Assembly: GCF_014323565.1 (NCBI RefSeq)
Contig: NZ_CP058669.1
Location: forward strand, 124,001-188,000
Source of the DNA: Hyphobacterium sp. CCMP332
GTDB lineage: Bacteria > Pseudomonadota > Alphaproteobacteria > Caulobacterales > Maricaulaceae
Reading direction: 5' to 3'
DNA: 64,000 bases
Below are positions 8,561 to 18,539 of the stretch, one piece after another. Position numbers and translations under genes: made by a program. A model generated the notes under the pieces. It worked only from the letters and a program-made list of their open reading frames with translations, ran no database searches and had not been told where the DNA came from. Positions within the stretch are counted from its first letter, which is position 1. Each line of letters begins with the position of its first letter.

Positions 8561-9187
8561 CTAGGCCCGCTCCACCAGACGCATGAAACGTCCGCGCAGC
8601 TCGTCATCGGACTTGAACTCACCGGCGAAAGTCGTGGTGATGGTCGAGACATTGGGGTGATGCACACCGCGCGTCGTCATGCACTGATGCTTGGCGTCGA
8701 TCAGAACCGCCACGCCGCGCGCATCCATCGCTTCCATGATGGAATCCGCGATCTGCGCGGTCATGGTTTCCTGCGTTTGCAGGCGCTTGGAGAAAATCTC
8801 CACAACGCGGGCAATCTTGGAAATGCCGACCACATTCTTGCGTGGCAGATAGGCGACATGCGCCACGCCGAGGATGGGGGCGAGGTGGTGTTCGCAATGG
8901 CTCTCGACGTCGATATTGGTGAGCATCACCATATCGTCATAGCCCTGCACGTCTTCAAACACACGCGAGAGCTCTTTCGCCGGATCGGCATCATAGCCGG
9001 AGAACCATTCTTCAAACGCCTTGGTCACGCGCTTGGGCGTATCCAGCAGGCCTTCACGATTGGGATTGTCGCCGGTCCAGGCGATCAGCGTGCGCACAGC
9101 GGCCTCGGCTTCTTCGCGGCTCGGGCGAGCCGGGGTTGCCGCTTCGGGGCGCAGGCTTTCGGGTATTTTGGCGTCCATGGAGTCCAT
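8561..9187 (-). CDS. folE: GTP cyclohydrolase I
   Basis: FolE converts GTP to 7,8-dihydroneopterin triphosphate, the first step of folate (and queuosine/pterin) synthesis in the cytoplasm. The 208-residue protein contains the zinc/active-site motifs [12 protein letters not shown] and CMTTRGV, plus [13 protein letters not shown] and [16 protein letters not shown]. The start at 9187 is chosen because GGAAGG lies just upstream; the open frame extends to 9265 but lacks a better ribosome-binding site. It is divergent from cysS. Length and motifs are complete. Confidence 0.96.
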   Translation of the reverse strand: MDSMDAKIPESLRPEAATPARPSREEAEAAVRTLIAWTGDNPNREGLLDTPKRVTKAFEEWFSGYDADPAKELSRVFEDVQGYDDMVMLTNIDVESHCEHHLAPILGVAHVAYLPRKNVVGISKIARVVEIFSKRLQTQETMTAQIADSIMEAMDARGVAVLIDAKHQCMTTRGVHHPNVSTITTTFAGEFKSDDELRGRFMRLVERA

Positions 9188-9397
9188 GATCCTTCCGTTT
9201 TCGGGTTGGGAATACATACGTATTCCGTGTAGTTCCGGTTTCCGGACCGAAGTACAGGACGTCAAAACTCAGCCGTCCGAAGTTCTTCCGGTTTCGCTTA
9301 CCGTGCGAGACCGCTATGTAGGGCGTGAATTCGCGCCGTCCATAGGGGAAGGCTGGAGTTTATACGTTTAATCCGGAAAACGATAGGACTGGCTCAC

Positions 9398-10774
9398 ATG
9401 CCGACGCTTCAACTGCACGACACGCTGACGGGAAACAAGCGGGCCTTTGTGCCCGGCGATCCGAAACGGGTGACGATGTATGTCTGTGGCCCGACCGTCT
9501 GGTCCTATGCGCATATCGGCAATGCCCGTCCGCCGGTGGTGTTCGACGTGTTGTTCCGTCTCTTGCGCCGCACCTATGGCGAAGAGCAGGTCATCTATGC
9601 GCGCAACATCACCGATGTGGACGACAAGATCATCGAGGCCGCGCGCGAGCTGGGTGAACCGATTGACGTCATCACCGACAAGTTTGCTGCAATCTACCGG
9701 CAGGATACCGGCGCGCTGGGCGTCCTGCCGCCGACGCTGGAGCCGCATGCGACGCAGCATATCGGCGAGATGATCGACATGATCGCCCGTCTGATCGGGA
9801 GCGGCCACGCCTATGAAGCCGAAGGCCATGTGCTGTTTTCCGTGCAGAGTTATGACCGCTATGGCGCGCTGTCGCGCCGCGACCGCGACGACATGATTGC
9901 TGGTGCACGCGTGGAAGTCGCGCCCTACAAGAAGGATCCCGCCGATTTCGTCATGTGGAAGCCGGCGAAAAAGGGCGAGCCGGGCTGGGACAGCCCGTGG
10001 GGCCGCGGCCGTCCAGGCTGGCATATCGAGTGCTCGGCCATGGCGGAAACGCATCTCGGCGAGATTTTCGACATTCATGGCGGCGGCACGGATCTGAAAT
10101 TCCCGCACCATGAAAACGAGATTGCGCAATCTGTTTGCGCCCATGGCGGCAAGGCGATGGCGCGCTTCTGGCTCCATAATGGCTTTCTGTCGATGGAATC
10201 GACAAAGATGTCCAAATCACTCGGCAATGTGAAACTGGTCCATGACCTGATCAAGGACTGGCCCGGAGAGGTGCTGCGCTATGCCTTGCTGACGGCGCAC
10301 TATCGCGCCCCGCTCGACTGGACGCAGAAGCTCCTGCACACCTCGCAGAAATCTCTGGACCGTCTCTATGGTGTCTTGCGCCGGATCGAGGCGGAGCCGG
10401 CTTCAGACGTGCCGGAAACGGTGGAAGCGGCTCTGGCCGACGATCTCAACACGCCCAAGGCGCTGGCGGCGCTGTTTGCGCTGGCGGGCGCGGCCAACCG
10501 GGCGGAAACCGACGCGGACCGTCAGGCGGCCGCCGCTGACCTGCTGGCGGGCGGTCATGCGCTCGGCCTGCTGGAAGGTTCGCCCGATGCATGGTTCGGC
10601 ATTGATGCCCTGTCTGAGGCCGAACGCGCGGAGATCGATCAGCTCATTCTCGATCGCACGGCGGCACGTCAGGCCAAGGACTTTGCCCGTGCCGATGCCC
10701 TTCGCAACGAACTCGACAAACGCAAGGTCCTCGTCGATGACGGCCCGGAAGGTTCGACCTGGCGGATGGGGTGA
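9398..10774 (+). CDS. cysS: Cysteine--tRNA ligase
   Basis: This class I aminoacyl-tRNA synthetase charges tRNA-Cys. The 458-residue protein has the HIGH-type motif AHIGNARP near residue 38 and KMSKSLGN near 270. The zinc site is visible as Cys in YVCGPTVW, Cys in HIECSAMAE and His in [16 protein letters not shown]-type helical C-terminal domain ends with [28 protein letters not shown]. The ATG follows a 210-base divergent intergenic region shared with folE. It is complete. Confidence 0.97.
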   Translation: MPTLQLHDTLTGNKRAFVPGDPKRVTMYVCGPTVWSYAHIGNARPPVVFDVLFRLLRRTYGEEQVIYARNITDVDDKIIEAARELGEPIDVITDKFAAIYRQDTGALGVLPPTLEPHATQHIGEMIDMIARLIGSGHAYEAEGHVLFSVQSYDRYGALSRRDRDDMIAGARVEVAPYKKDPADFVMWKPAKKGEPGWDSPWGRGRPGWHIECSAMAETHLGEIFDIHGGGTDLKFPHHENEIAQSVCAHGGKAMARFWLHNGFLSMESTKMSKSLGNVKLVHDLIKDWPGEVLRYALLTAHYRAPLDWTQKLLHTSQKSLDRLYGVLRRIEAEPASDVPETVEAALADDLNTPKALAALFALAGAANRAETDADRQAAAADLLAGGHALGLLEGSPDAWFGIDALSEAERAEIDQLILDRTAARQAKDFARADALRNELDKRKVLVDDGPEGSTWRMG

Positions 10775-10786
10775 TTGCGTGCTTCA

Positions 10787-10893
10787 AGGCTTTTCTAGCG
10801 AAAAGCACCTCAGCATGAGGTGGGTGGGCGCGCACGATTACTCTACCTCATCCTGAGGTGCGAGCGACAGCGAGCCTCGAAGGAGGCCTCAAA
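10787..10893. repeat. Intergenic palindromic repeat (REP-like, 'CCTCATCCTGAGG' family)
   Basis: The stretch contains nested palindromes: GCTTTTC/GAAAAGC at 10789-10806, CACCTCA/TGAGGTG around 10806-10822, and a second ACCTCATCCTGAGGT around 10846-10860. A GC-rich hairpin (GAGGCCTC region) follows near 10880-10890. The CCTCATCCTGAGG core followed by GCGAGC...CTCGAAGGAGG is a well-known dispersed intergenic repeat in alphaproteobacteria. It lies between cysS and the NifU-like gene and could form RNA hairpins that act as a transcription attenuator or mRNA stabiliser. Confidence 0.7.
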
Positions 10894-10942
10894 AACACGC
10901 CGGCTGGCGTTTCGCGGAGAAACACCATATATCCCCGACGCA

Positions 10943-11392
10943 ATGAATGACGCACTCTATTCCAGCGGGATTTTACGTCTCGCCGCGGAGATTCCGCACA
11001 TCGGACGGCTGGCCCGCGCCGATGGCTCGGCGCGCCGTGTCTCGCGCCTGTGCGGATCATCCATCGAGGTCGATGTGTGTCTGGATCGCGGCCTCATTTC
11101 CGATATCGGTCTGGAAGTGCAGGCTTGCGCGCTCGGCCAGGCCTCGGCGTCGGTGCTGGGTGCCAATGCCATCGGCGCCTCGATCGGGGAAATCCGCGAG
11201 GCCCGCGATGCGCTTTCCTCTATGCTGAAGGGCGCACCTGCGCCCCAAGGCCGCTTTGCCGCGCTCGCCGAGCTGGAAAATGCCCGCGATTATCCTCAGC
11301 GCCATGCCTCCATCCGGCTGGCCTTCGAGGCCGCAGCCGAAGCCTGTGATGCGGCGCTGACAGCCACCACCACCGCAACCGCAACCGGCTAG
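10943..11392 (+). CDS. NifU/IscU-like iron-sulfur scaffold homologue
   Basis: The 149-residue protein has the NifU_N fold pattern: an N-terminal helix, Cys37 in RLCGSSIEVD, Cys62 in VQACALGQASASVLGA, and a long central helix. In canonical scaffolds a third Cys follows His/Lys near residue 120-125; here the matching stretch reads RHASIRLAF, so the third ligand appears to be Ser. Cluster holding in the usual way is therefore uncertain. The tail ends in a Thr/Ala-rich string. The start at 10943 is the first Met that gives the native N-terminus; the open frame upstream translates the intergenic repeat. It sits upstream of yidD and thrS. Confidence 0.8.
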   Translation: MNDALYSSGILRLAAEIPHIGRLARADGSARRVSRLCGSSIEVDVCLDRGLISDIGLEVQACALGQASASVLGANAIGASIGEIREARDALSSMLKGAPAPQGRFAALAELENARDYPQRHASIRLAFEAAAEACDAALTATTTATATG

Positions 11393-11515
11393 GGCCGGTG
11401 GTGTCTGCCCTGCCAGCAGACATTCCCCGCCGGTCCGGAATTCCCAAAGCAAGCCAATTCAAATACATAACTGGCTAACGGGTGTGTCCCGTTGGTGTTC
11501 AGGATCAACAAGCCT

Positions 11516-11866
11516 ATGAGCGAAACCTCGTTCAAACCCTTCAGCGCGATACTGATCGCGGCCGTGCGCGTCTATCAATGGACGCTCTCGCCCGTTTTCT
11601 ATGCGCTGGGCGTGCGCTGCCGTCATGAGCCGACCTGCTCGGCCTATGGCGTCGATTGCGTGCGCCATCAGGGGGCGTGGCGGGCCATCTGGCTGACGCT
11701 GGGGCGCATCGCCAGATGCCGCCCCGGAGGCAGTCACGGCTATGATCCGGCACCGGAAAAGCAGACGAATGTGCCCTGGTGGGCGCTTCACCGCTTTCGC
11801 CTGCCGCGCGAAGCGGCTAGGAACACGCCAAACGGCCAGTCCGGACAACAGGACAAAGAGACATGA
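11516..11866 (+). CDS. yidD: Membrane protein insertion efficiency factor YidD
   Basis: The 116-residue protein has the diagnostic YidD core: [12 protein letters not shown], then a Cys-rich segment with [12 protein letters not shown] and a final [12 protein letters not shown]. YidD assists YidC-dependent insertion of inner-membrane proteins. The start at 11516 (MSETSFKPF) is preferred over a TTG at 11492, with AGGATC about 10 bases upstream. The last 4 bases (ATGA) overlap the thrS start, indicating translational coupling. Here yidD is not beside rnpA-yidC, where it sits in many bacteria. Confidence 0.9.
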   Translation: MSETSFKPFSAILIAAVRVYQWTLSPVFYALGVRCRHEPTCSAYGVDCVRHQGAWRAIWLTLGRIARCRPGGSHGYDPAPEKQTNVPWWALHRFRLPREAARNTPNGQSGQQDKET

Positions 11867-13794
11867 TAAACGTAACACTGCCTGATGGGGCTGTACGGGA
11901 GCTTCCCGACGGCGCCAGCCCGATGGACCTCGCGGAGGGCATATCGAAGTCACTGGCCAAGAAGGCCATCATCGCCAAAGTCGACGGTGAGGAGTGGGAT
12001 CTGACACGCCCGCTCGACGGGGATTCCCGTGTCGAACTGATCACGCGCGACATGCCCGAGGCGCTGGAAGTGATCCGTCACGATTCCGCGCATATTCTGG
12101 CACAGGCCGTTCAGGAGCTGTTCCCGGGCACGCAGGTCACGATCGGACCGTCCATCGAGGACGGTTTCTATTACGATTTTGCCCGCGACGAGCCCTTCTC
12201 GACGGAGGATTTCGAGGCGATCGAAAAGCGCATGGCCGAGATCGTCGATCGCGACTTGCCTTTCGTGCGCGAAGTCTGGGATCGCAATGAGGCCATCGCG
12301 CATTTCCAGAATATGGGCGAAAAATACAAGGCCGAGCTGATCAGCGATCTGCCCGAGGATGAGGTCATCACGATCTATCGTCAGGGCGACTGGATTGATC
12401 TTTGCCGCGGGCCGCACCTGCCATCGACGGGCAAGATCGGCAAGGCCTTCAAGCTGATGAAGGTCGCCGGTGCCTATTGGCGCGGCGATCACCGCAACGC
12501 CATGCTGCAACGGATCTATGGCACGGCATGGGCGGATGACAAGCAACTCAACGCCCATCTGATGCGTCTGGAGGAAGCGGAAAAACGCGACCACCGCCGC
12601 GTCGGCAAGGCGATGGACCTCTTCCACATGCAGGAAGAAGCGCGCGGTCAGGTCTTCTGGCATGACAAGGGCTGGACGCTCTATCGCACGCTGGAAAACT
12701 ATATGCGCCGCCGGCTGGAAGATGCGAATTACGAGGAGGTCAAGACGCCCTCTCTCATTGATCGCTCGCTCTGGGAGAAATCCGGTCACTGGGAAAAATT
12801 CCGGGAAAACATGTTCACAGCCCAGACCGAAGACGGCGAAGTCCTCGCGCTGAAGCCGATGAACTGCCCGGCCCACGTCCAGATATTCCGCTCGGGTCAG
12901 AAATCCTATCGCGATCTGCCGCTGCGCATGGCCGAATTCGGCTCTTGCTCGCGTTATGAGCCATCCGGTGCTTTGCATGGCCTCATGCGGGTGCGCGGCT
13001 TTGTGCAGGATGATGCGCATATCTTCTGTCTGGAAAACCAGATCGAGAGCGAAACGGCGGAATTCATCGCGCTTCTGAATTCTGTCTACAAGGATCTCGG
13101 CTTCGAAGATTTTGTCGTGAAGTTTTCCGACCGTCCGGAAACGCGCGCCGGATCGGACGAGACGTGGGACAAGGCGGAAAAAGCGTTGAAAGACGCCACG
13201 GAAGCGGCCGGTGTCGAGATGATCCTCAATCCGGGTGAGGGGGCTTTCTATGGTCCCAAGCTGGAATTCGTGTTGCGCGATGCTATTGGACGTGACTGGC
13301 AGTGCGGCACGCTGCAGGTCGATTTCGTCCTGCCGGAACGCCTTGATGCTGAATTTGTCGGCGAGGACAATGACAAGCATCGCCCGGTCATGTTGCACCG
13401 CGCCATCCTGGGGTCATTCGAACGCTTTATCGGCATCCTGATCGAGAACTATTCGGGCAAATTCCCGCTCTGGCTGGCCCCGCTCCAAGTCGTGGTCGCG
13501 ACGATCACGTCGGAAGCGGACAGCTATGGCGAGGAGGTCGCAGCCACGCTTCGCAAGGCCGGGCTGCGGGTTAAAACCGACTTCCGTAACGAGAAGATCA
13601 ATTACAAGGTCCGCGAACATTCTGTCGGCAAGGTGCCGGTGATTGCCGTCGTCGGCATGAAAGAAGCCGAAAACCGTCAGGTGGCGCTCCGCTTCCTCGG
13701 TGAAGGCAACAAGCAGCAGGAAATCCTGGGGCTTGATGAGGCCACGCAGCGGCTGGCCGAAAGCGCGACGCCCCCGGACCTGAAGCGGGTCTAG
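11863..13794 (+). CDS. thrS: Threonine--tRNA ligase
   Basis: This class II synthetase charges tRNA-Thr and edits Ser-tRNA-Thr. The 643 residues comprise an N-terminal TGS domain (1-65), the editing/SAD domain (about 70-245, with [11 protein letters not shown] and the DGFYYDF segment), the catalytic core ([11 protein letters not shown], the motif 2 region [13 protein letters not shown], and a motif 3 region near 525) and the anticodon-binding C-terminus from about 535. Motif 2 carries SRYE where many homologues have HRxE. It starts inside the yidD stop (ATGA overlap) and ends 12 bases before the O-antigen ligase gene. Confidence 0.97.
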   Translation: MINVTLPDGAVRELPDGASPMDLAEGISKSLAKKAIIAKVDGEEWDLTRPLDGDSRVELITRDMPEALEVIRHDSAHILAQAVQELFPGTQVTIGPSIEDGFYYDFARDEPFSTEDFEAIEKRMAEIVDRDLPFVREVWDRNEAIAHFQNMGEKYKAELISDLPEDEVITIYRQGDWIDLCRGPHLPSTGKIGKAFKLMKVAGAYWRGDHRNAMLQRIYGTAWADDKQLNAHLMRLEEAEKRDHRRVGKAMDLFHMQEEARGQVFWHDKGWTLYRTLENYMRRRLEDANYEEVKTPSLIDRSLWEKSGHWEKFRENMFTAQTEDGEVLALKPMNCPAHVQIFRSGQKSYRDLPLRMAEFGSCSRYEPSGALHGLMRVRGFVQDDAHIFCLENQIESETAEFIALLNSVYKDLGFEDFVVKFSDRPETRAGSDETWDKAEKALKDATEAAGVEMILNPGEGAFYGPKLEFVLRDAIGRDWQCGTLQVDFVLPERLDAEFVGEDNDKHRPVMLHRAILGSFERFIGILIENYSGKFPLWLAPLQVVVATITSEADSYGEEVAATLRKAGLRVKTDFRNEKINYKVREHSVGKVPVIAVVGMKEAENRQVALRFLGEGNKQQEILGLDEATQRLAESATPPDLKRV

Positions 13795-13806
13795 GATATC
13801 ATCACG

Positions 13807-15027
13807 ATGACCGCCCTTCCGGATAAAGGCCATACAAGGCCCGGAATAACGGCGGTCGTCGTGATGTTTTTCGCCGGGGTGGCGGCCATTGCCGGCGGCC
13901 TTCCCCTTCCGCCCTTCATCGCGCTGGGCGGTCTCATTGCTTTGCCGTGGAAGCAGATTCTGCGCCTCAGAAAGGACCCGCCCTGGGAGGCCCTGCTCGC
14001 CGCGCTTTTCGTGGGCTGGGCAGCGCTCAGCTGGACATGGTCGCCCTATGACCGGCCGGATCAGGCCCTCAAGCTGATCGCCGGTATCCCGCTTTATGCG
14101 GCGCTGGCCTTCGCCATCGCCCATCTGGAAGGCAGGTGGCGGGCACGCGCCGAAGCCATGTTCCTCTTCATGGCCTTCATGGCATCCATCTATCTCTTTG
14201 CCGAATTCGTGAATGAGGGTGAAGCGACGCTCGCCTACAAAATCCTGATCGAAGGCGCTCCGGCGGGTGACTTGCACACCACCAATGAAGTCAACCGCAG
14301 CCTCGGTCACGGCGCTTTGCTGGCGATCCTGTTTGCCGGGCCGGCTGCGGCTCTGGCCTGGCGGGAAGGCGGGCCGCTGATTGGCCTGCTTCTGCTCGCC
14401 ATTACCGGGATGATGTCGCTGGGCTTCGGGCTGGAGGTCAATACCGTCGCCTTCATCGCGGCGGTGGCCGCAGCGGCATTGGCCTATGCCTGGCCACGCG
14501 GTGCCTTGTCCGCGATTTTCGGGGGAATGGCGGGTGCGTTCATCGTTGTGCCCCTGACCCTCCCGTCAGTTGCCGGGGCCTTGCCGGAAAGCATCCGGTC
14601 GCGATTGCCGGAATCCTGGGAAATCCGGCTGGAAATCTGGCGGTTTACCGGCACCCTCCTGTCCGAAAGGCCATGGACAGGATGGGGGCTGGATGCCGGC
14701 CGCGTCATCGAAGGCGAGGCGGAAATCCGCGGGACTGTGCAGCAGCTTCTCCCGCTTCATCCTCACAATGCGCCGCTACAGGTCTGGATGGAGACCGGGG
14801 CGTTCGGGGCCATTCTGATCGCTTTTGCCCTGGTCATGATGGGCGGGCGCATCGCTGGCGCGCCCCTGCTGTCGCGACTACAAGCTGCCTCGATTGCCTG
14901 GGTGGCCGTGGCCTATTTTTGCTTCATCTTCTTCAGCTATGGCATCTGGCAGGAATGGCATGCTGCGGCGCTCGCTCTGGCCATTGCCGGAACGACGTTT
15001 CTGTCGGCGCGCCCCAAAGCGGCATGA
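13807..15027 (+). CDS. O-antigen ligase / polymerase-like membrane protein
   Basis: The 406-residue protein is polytopic with about ten hydrophobic segments. It has the large periplasmic-loop signature of the Wzy/WaaL superfamily: a conserved RLPESWEIRLEIWRFTG...ERPWTGWGLDAGR stretch followed by HPHNAPLQVWMETG. That HxHN motif is typical of O-antigen ligase-like proteins that join a lipid-linked glycan to an acceptor or polymerise it. Ligase and polymerase activity cannot be separated by sequence alone. It overlaps the following GT2 gene by 4 bases (ATGA), so a joint role in surface polysaccharide assembly is likely. Confidence 0.85.
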   Translation: MTALPDKGHTRPGITAVVVMFFAGVAAIAGGLPLPPFIALGGLIALPWKQILRLRKDPPWEALLAALFVGWAALSWTWSPYDRPDQALKLIAGIPLYAALAFAIAHLEGRWRARAEAMFLFMAFMASIYLFAEFVNEGEATLAYKILIEGAPAGDLHTTNEVNRSLGHGALLAILFAGPAAALAWREGGPLIGLLLLAITGMMSLGFGLEVNTVAFIAAVAAAALAYAWPRGALSAIFGGMAGAFIVVPLTLPSVAGALPESIRSRLPESWEIRLEIWRFTGTLLSERPWTGWGLDAGRVIEGEAEIRGTVQQLLPLHPHNAPLQVWMETGAFGAILIAFALVMMGGRIAGAPLLSRLQAASIAWVAVAYFCFIFFSYGIWQEWHAAALALAIAGTTFLSARPKAA

Positions 15028-15884
15028 CGGCCCCGGTGATCAGCGCCGTCATGGTCAGCTGGCAAACAGGCCCCGCTCTGTTTGATTCCATTCATGCCGT
15101 GCGGGCAGATCCGGATATCTCCGAACTGATCCTCGTGGACCACCAAAACCCGGACGATGTGCGCCAGAGGCTGGACGCCCTGACGGCAGACCATGCTCGC
15201 CTGCGTGTGATCCGGACCGACCAAAATCTCGGCTTCGGCAAGGGCTGCAATATCGGCGCGAAGGAAGCGTCCGGCGATTATCTCTTTTTCATCAATCCGG
15301 ATGCCAGGCCCGAGGCCGGCGCGGCGCGGCAATTGATTGAGGCCCTGCCGGAGGGCGAAACGACGGCCCTGGCCGGTGCCCGCATTCTTGGCCTCGATGG
15401 CAAGGAGCAAAGCGGTTCACGCCGACGCGGGCTCACGCTCGGGCGGGCACTGGCGACGTTCAGCGGAATCTCGAAAACGGGATGGGTCAGGCCTTTCGGC
15501 ATGGAAGGCGAGCCTCTGCCAGAGGCTCCGGTCAATGTCGGAGCCATTTCGGGCGCGGCCTTCCTGATGTCAAAATCCGGATTTGACGCACTCGGCGGTT
15601 TCGATGAAGGCTATTTCCTCCACGTGGAAGACGTCGATTTGTGCCGGCGCGCTTCCAGCGTCTGGTTCGTCCCGGATGCCATAGTCCATCATGTTGGCGG
15701 CTCCAGCCGCACCAGCCGGTTTGCCGTTGAACTCGAGAAGGCCAAAAGCTTCCTGCGCTATTTCTGGAAGTTCAATACCGGCACGGCAGGGCGTCTGGCG
15801 ACGCTGATCGCCGCCCCGTTTATCTTCACTGCGATCATGTTGCGGGCGCTGATAATGGAAGTGATCGGGCTTATCCGGCGCTAG
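15024..15884 (+). CDS. Family 2 glycosyltransferase (rhamnosyltransferase-like)
   Basis: The 286-residue protein has a GT-A fold: VISAVMVSWQTG at the N-terminus, LGFGKGCNIGAKEASGDYLFFINPDARP carrying the DxD-like NPDA metal site, and GAAFLMSKSGFDALGGFDEGYFLHVEDVDLCRR, a motif shared with WbbL-type rhamnosyltransferases. The hydrophobic C-terminus suggests membrane association. The start at 15024 overlaps the ligase stop (ATGA); the frame is open further upstream only as a shadow. Its end overlaps the convergent HMG-CoA lyase gene by 14 bases. It probably adds a sugar to a lipid-linked or LPS glycan on the cytoplasmic face. Confidence 0.9.
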   Translation: MTAPVISAVMVSWQTGPALFDSIHAVRADPDISELILVDHQNPDDVRQRLDALTADHARLRVIRTDQNLGFGKGCNIGAKEASGDYLFFINPDARPEAGAARQLIEALPEGETTALAGARILGLDGKEQSGSRRRGLTLGRALATFSGISKTGWVRPFGMEGEPLPEAPVNVGAISGAAFLMSKSGFDALGGFDEGYFLHVEDVDLCRRASSVWFVPDAIVHHVGGSSRTSRFAVELEKAKSFLRYFWKFNTGTAGRLATLIAAPFIFTAIMLRALIMEVIGLIRR

Positions 15885-16779
15885 GCGGGAACCCGCCCGC
15901 CTTTGCCAGAGCAGAATCGACCGGGTGTTTCAGACCTTCGGCCTCCAGCCATTTGGCGGTTTCGATCAGTCTGGAGAGATCGAGACCGGTGTCATATCCG
16001 CCCCGCTCCAGCATGTAGACGACATCTTCTGTCGCCACATTGCCCGTTGCTTTCGGCGCAAAGGGACAACCGCCAATGCCGCCGACGGAGGCGTCGATCA
16101 CATCCACTCCGGCTTCGACAGCGGCATAGATATTGGCCATCGCAGTGTTGCGCGTATTGTGAAAGTGCAATCGCAGCCGGGCATCGGGCGCCGCGTTCCG
16201 GACGGCATCAATCCGTTCCCGGACATCCCACGGATTGGCCACGCCGATCGTGTCTCCCAGGGCAATCTCGATGGCACCTGCGGCGGCTGCTCGCCCCGCT
16301 AGCATGGCTACACGATCAACGGGCACCTCGCCGTCAAAGGGATCGCCAAAAGCCACCGAGATTGTGACCGAGACAGGCACGTCATCGTCATGGGCAAGGA
16401 CCGCGATCTTGTCGAACAGGTCGGCGGTCTCTTCCGGAGTAGCATTCTGATTGCGCTTTCCAAAGCCCTCGGACGCCACCATCACGAAATTCACCTCGTC
16501 GCATTTCGCATCCAGTGCCCGGCGCATACCGCGTTCATTCAATGCCAAGCCGATATATCTGACGCCTTTATCGCGCGGGACTTTCGTCATGATGGTGTCG
16601 GAATCCGCCATCGCCGGGACCAGTTTCGGGTGCACAAAGCTGGCAGCTTCCATGCGTTTCACGCCCGCCGCAATCAGGCGATCAATAAACTCCAGTTTGA
16701 CCTCCGTCGGCATGAGGACGGGGTCATTCTGCAGCCCGTCGCGCGGACCGACTTCGACGATTTCAATGGGACGGGGCAT
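15871..16779 (-). CDS. Hydroxymethylglutaryl-CoA lyase
   Basis: This enzyme cleaves HMG-CoA into acetyl-CoA and acetoacetate, the last step of leucine catabolism. The 302-residue TIM-barrel protein has VEVGPRDGLQND at the N-terminus (metal-binding Asp), EAASFVHPKLVPAMAD, and the signature GIGGCPFAPKATGNVATEDVVYM, which contains the catalytic Cys. The ATG is 3 bases after the stop of the ArnT-like gene, so the two are co-transcribed even though their functions look unrelated. Other leucine-degradation genes are not in the window. Confidence 0.93.
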   Translation of the reverse strand: MPRPIEIVEVGPRDGLQNDPVLMPTEVKLEFIDRLIAAGVKRMEAASFVHPKLVPAMADSDTIMTKVPRDKGVRYIGLALNERGMRRALDAKCDEVNFVMVASEGFGKRNQNATPEETADLFDKIAVLAHDDDVPVSVTISVAFGDPFDGEVPVDRVAMLAGRAAAAGAIEIALGDTIGVANPWDVRERIDAVRNAAPDARLRLHFHNTRNTAMANIYAAVEAGVDVIDASVGGIGGCPFAPKATGNVATEDVVYMLERGGYDTGLDLSRLIETAKWLEAEGLKHPVDSALAKAGGFPPSAG

Positions 16780-16782
16780 GTT

Positions 16783-18432
16783 TCAGCCTCCCTCTTCACA
16801 ATTGTGCAGCCGGACGATCAGAACCGTCTCGCGGCCGCGTGAATAATTATAGCCCGCCACTTCCTGAACTGCGCAGACATTGGTCTCCAGCTGGCTCAGC
16901 GCGGCGATGTCGGCGTCGGACCGTGACGAGTCCTCTATCGATATCACGGGACCCTCGGACGCCGAAACCGCATCGGCCAGCTCGGAAAACTCCAGCAGGC
17001 GCGTCTCGGTTCCCAGCGCAAAGACCAGGCTGGGCTCGGTATAGCTCGACAGATACGCCACCGGCGTTTCTCCCGCTGCCGAGACCATCTGGCGTGTGGC
17101 GGCCGCCGCCCGTTCGGACAGGTTGAGATCGGTTGCGCCGGGAATGACAACACCCCTTAAAAGAAAGTGTCCGCCAAGGTTGGCGCAGATCGCCAGGGCA
17201 AGGGCGGTCATGGCCCGTTTCCGGTAGACCTCGATGGTCTGCCCCAGCACCAGCAGGCCAAATATGGCCGCCGCGACATAGCCGGTCATGGCAGAACCAC
17301 CATAATTGAGGCTGCCGACGATCATCAGCGCGGCAAACAGAAGGCCACCGGTCAGTCCGACAGCGATCGAGCCATAACGGCTCCAGACCGGGGCTTCACG
17401 CAGCGCTTGCCAGCCGAGCCCCGCGATCAGCGCGAGGGCCGGATAGAGCGGGAGTACATAATGCGGCAGCTTGGTCGGCATCAGCTCGAACACGATCCAT
17501 GACGGAATGACCCAGGCCAGAAGGAATCGTGCCGCAGAAGCTGTTTCGGGTGTCTTGAGATTGGTCCAGACGCGGTGAAGGCCCGGCAAAAGATAGAACC
17601 CGAACGGGATGGTCAGCAGCGGTACAAGCAGCAGGTGATAGCCCGGCCAGGCGCCGTGGCTTTCATCACCGGAAGTGAGCTTGGGGGCCAGATCGTCCAG
17701 AAAGGCAGTCTGGATAAAGCCGGCCTCACTGCTGAGCTCGATGGCAATGAACCAGGGCAGGACGATGGCCGCAGCCAGAAGCGGGCCGGGCCAGAAAAGC
17801 AGCGGCTTGAGCCAGTCGACACGTCGTTCCCACAAGACCAGAGCGCCGACCGTCAATCCTGCCACCATTGGCGTTATGGGCCCCTTGACCAGCACGCCGA
17901 GCCCGAGCATCGCCCAGAAGATCAGCGCCGCCGATCTGCCGCCGCCATATCGCAGCTGCACCAGTGCGGCCATGGCCATCGTGGTGAGACCGGCGAGTAT
18001 GGCATCGGTTTTCGCAATGCCGCCTTCGGCGGCCAGCAGCGCTGAAACGGCCAGCAAGGCGGCCGCCACAAACGCCGCTTCGCGGCTCATCAGGCGGGTG
18101 CCCACCCAGAAGCACCCGAGAGCGGCCAGCATGGCCCCGAATACCGAGGGCAGGCGATAGGCCCAGATCTGTCGCGCATCTGCATCAGACAGCAGGCCCA
18201 CCGTAAGGGCCTGCATCCAGTATATACCGACCGGTTTTTTATGCCGCGGCGCGTCCTGAAAATTGATTTCGACGAAATCGCCGGTTTCCAGCATCTGCAC
18301 TGTGGCTTGCGCATAACGTGATTCATCGCGGTCTAGGGGCTGGACCGTGAACACACCGGCAAGGGCCGCAATCGCAGCCAGCGCTGCGATAATCCACCAC
18401 GCCCTTTGTCCGGCAATCAGCTGATCCATCAT
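16783..18432 (-). CDS. ArnT/PMT-family glycosyltransferase (lipid-linked sugar donor)
   Basis: The ~549-residue polytopic GT-C protein has the first-loop signature LDRDESRYAQATVQMLETGD and HKKPVGIYWMQAL, characteristic of ArnT/PMT_2 enzymes that move a sugar from undecaprenyl phosphate to lipid A, another glycan or protein on the periplasmic side. About twelve membrane segments are followed by a soluble C-terminal domain (about residues 430-549). GGAAGACA precedes ATG codons at 18432 and 18429. It faces a DPM-type GT2 gene across a 107-base gap; such GT2 enzymes make the polyprenyl-phosphate sugar donor, so the two could be a functional pair. Confidence 0.88.
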   Translation of the reverse strand: MMDQLIAGQRAWWIIAALAAIAALAGVFTVQPLDRDESRYAQATVQMLETGDFVEINFQDAPRHKKPVGIYWMQALTVGLLSDADARQIWAYRLPSVFGAMLAALGCFWVGTRLMSREAAFVAAALLAVSALLAAEGGIAKTDAILAGLTTMAMAALVQLRYGGGRSAALIFWAMLGLGVLVKGPITPMVAGLTVGALVLWERRVDWLKPLLFWPGPLLAAAIVLPWFIAIELSSEAGFIQTAFLDDLAPKLTSGDESHGAWPGYHLLLVPLLTIPFGFYLLPGLHRVWTNLKTPETASAARFLLAWVIPSWIVFELMPTKLPHYVLPLYPALALIAGLGWQALREAPVWSRYGSIAVGLTGGLLFAALMIVGSLNYGGSAMTGYVAAAIFGLLVLGQTIEVYRKRAMTALALAICANLGGHFLLRGVVIPGATDLNLSERAAAATRQMVSAAGETPVAYLSSYTEPSLVFALGTETRLLEFSELADAVSASEGPVISIEDSSRSDADIAALSQLETNVCAVQEVAGYNYSRGRETVLIVRLHNCEEGG

Positions 18433-18539
18433 TGTCTTCCGGCTATCGGGTGGAGAAACGCCTCGCACCGTCGATGTTTTCAGGTATGTAACGGGTCAGG
18501 GCTTTACCGCAAGGCACTCATCGGCAAGCAGGACCGGAA

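Noticed and set aside
11950-13398. Long antisense ORF across thrS (482 codons)
   Set aside because: It is the mirror frame of a GC-rich conserved gene; composition (His/Leu/Arg-rich) and absence of a ribosome-binding site argue against a gene.
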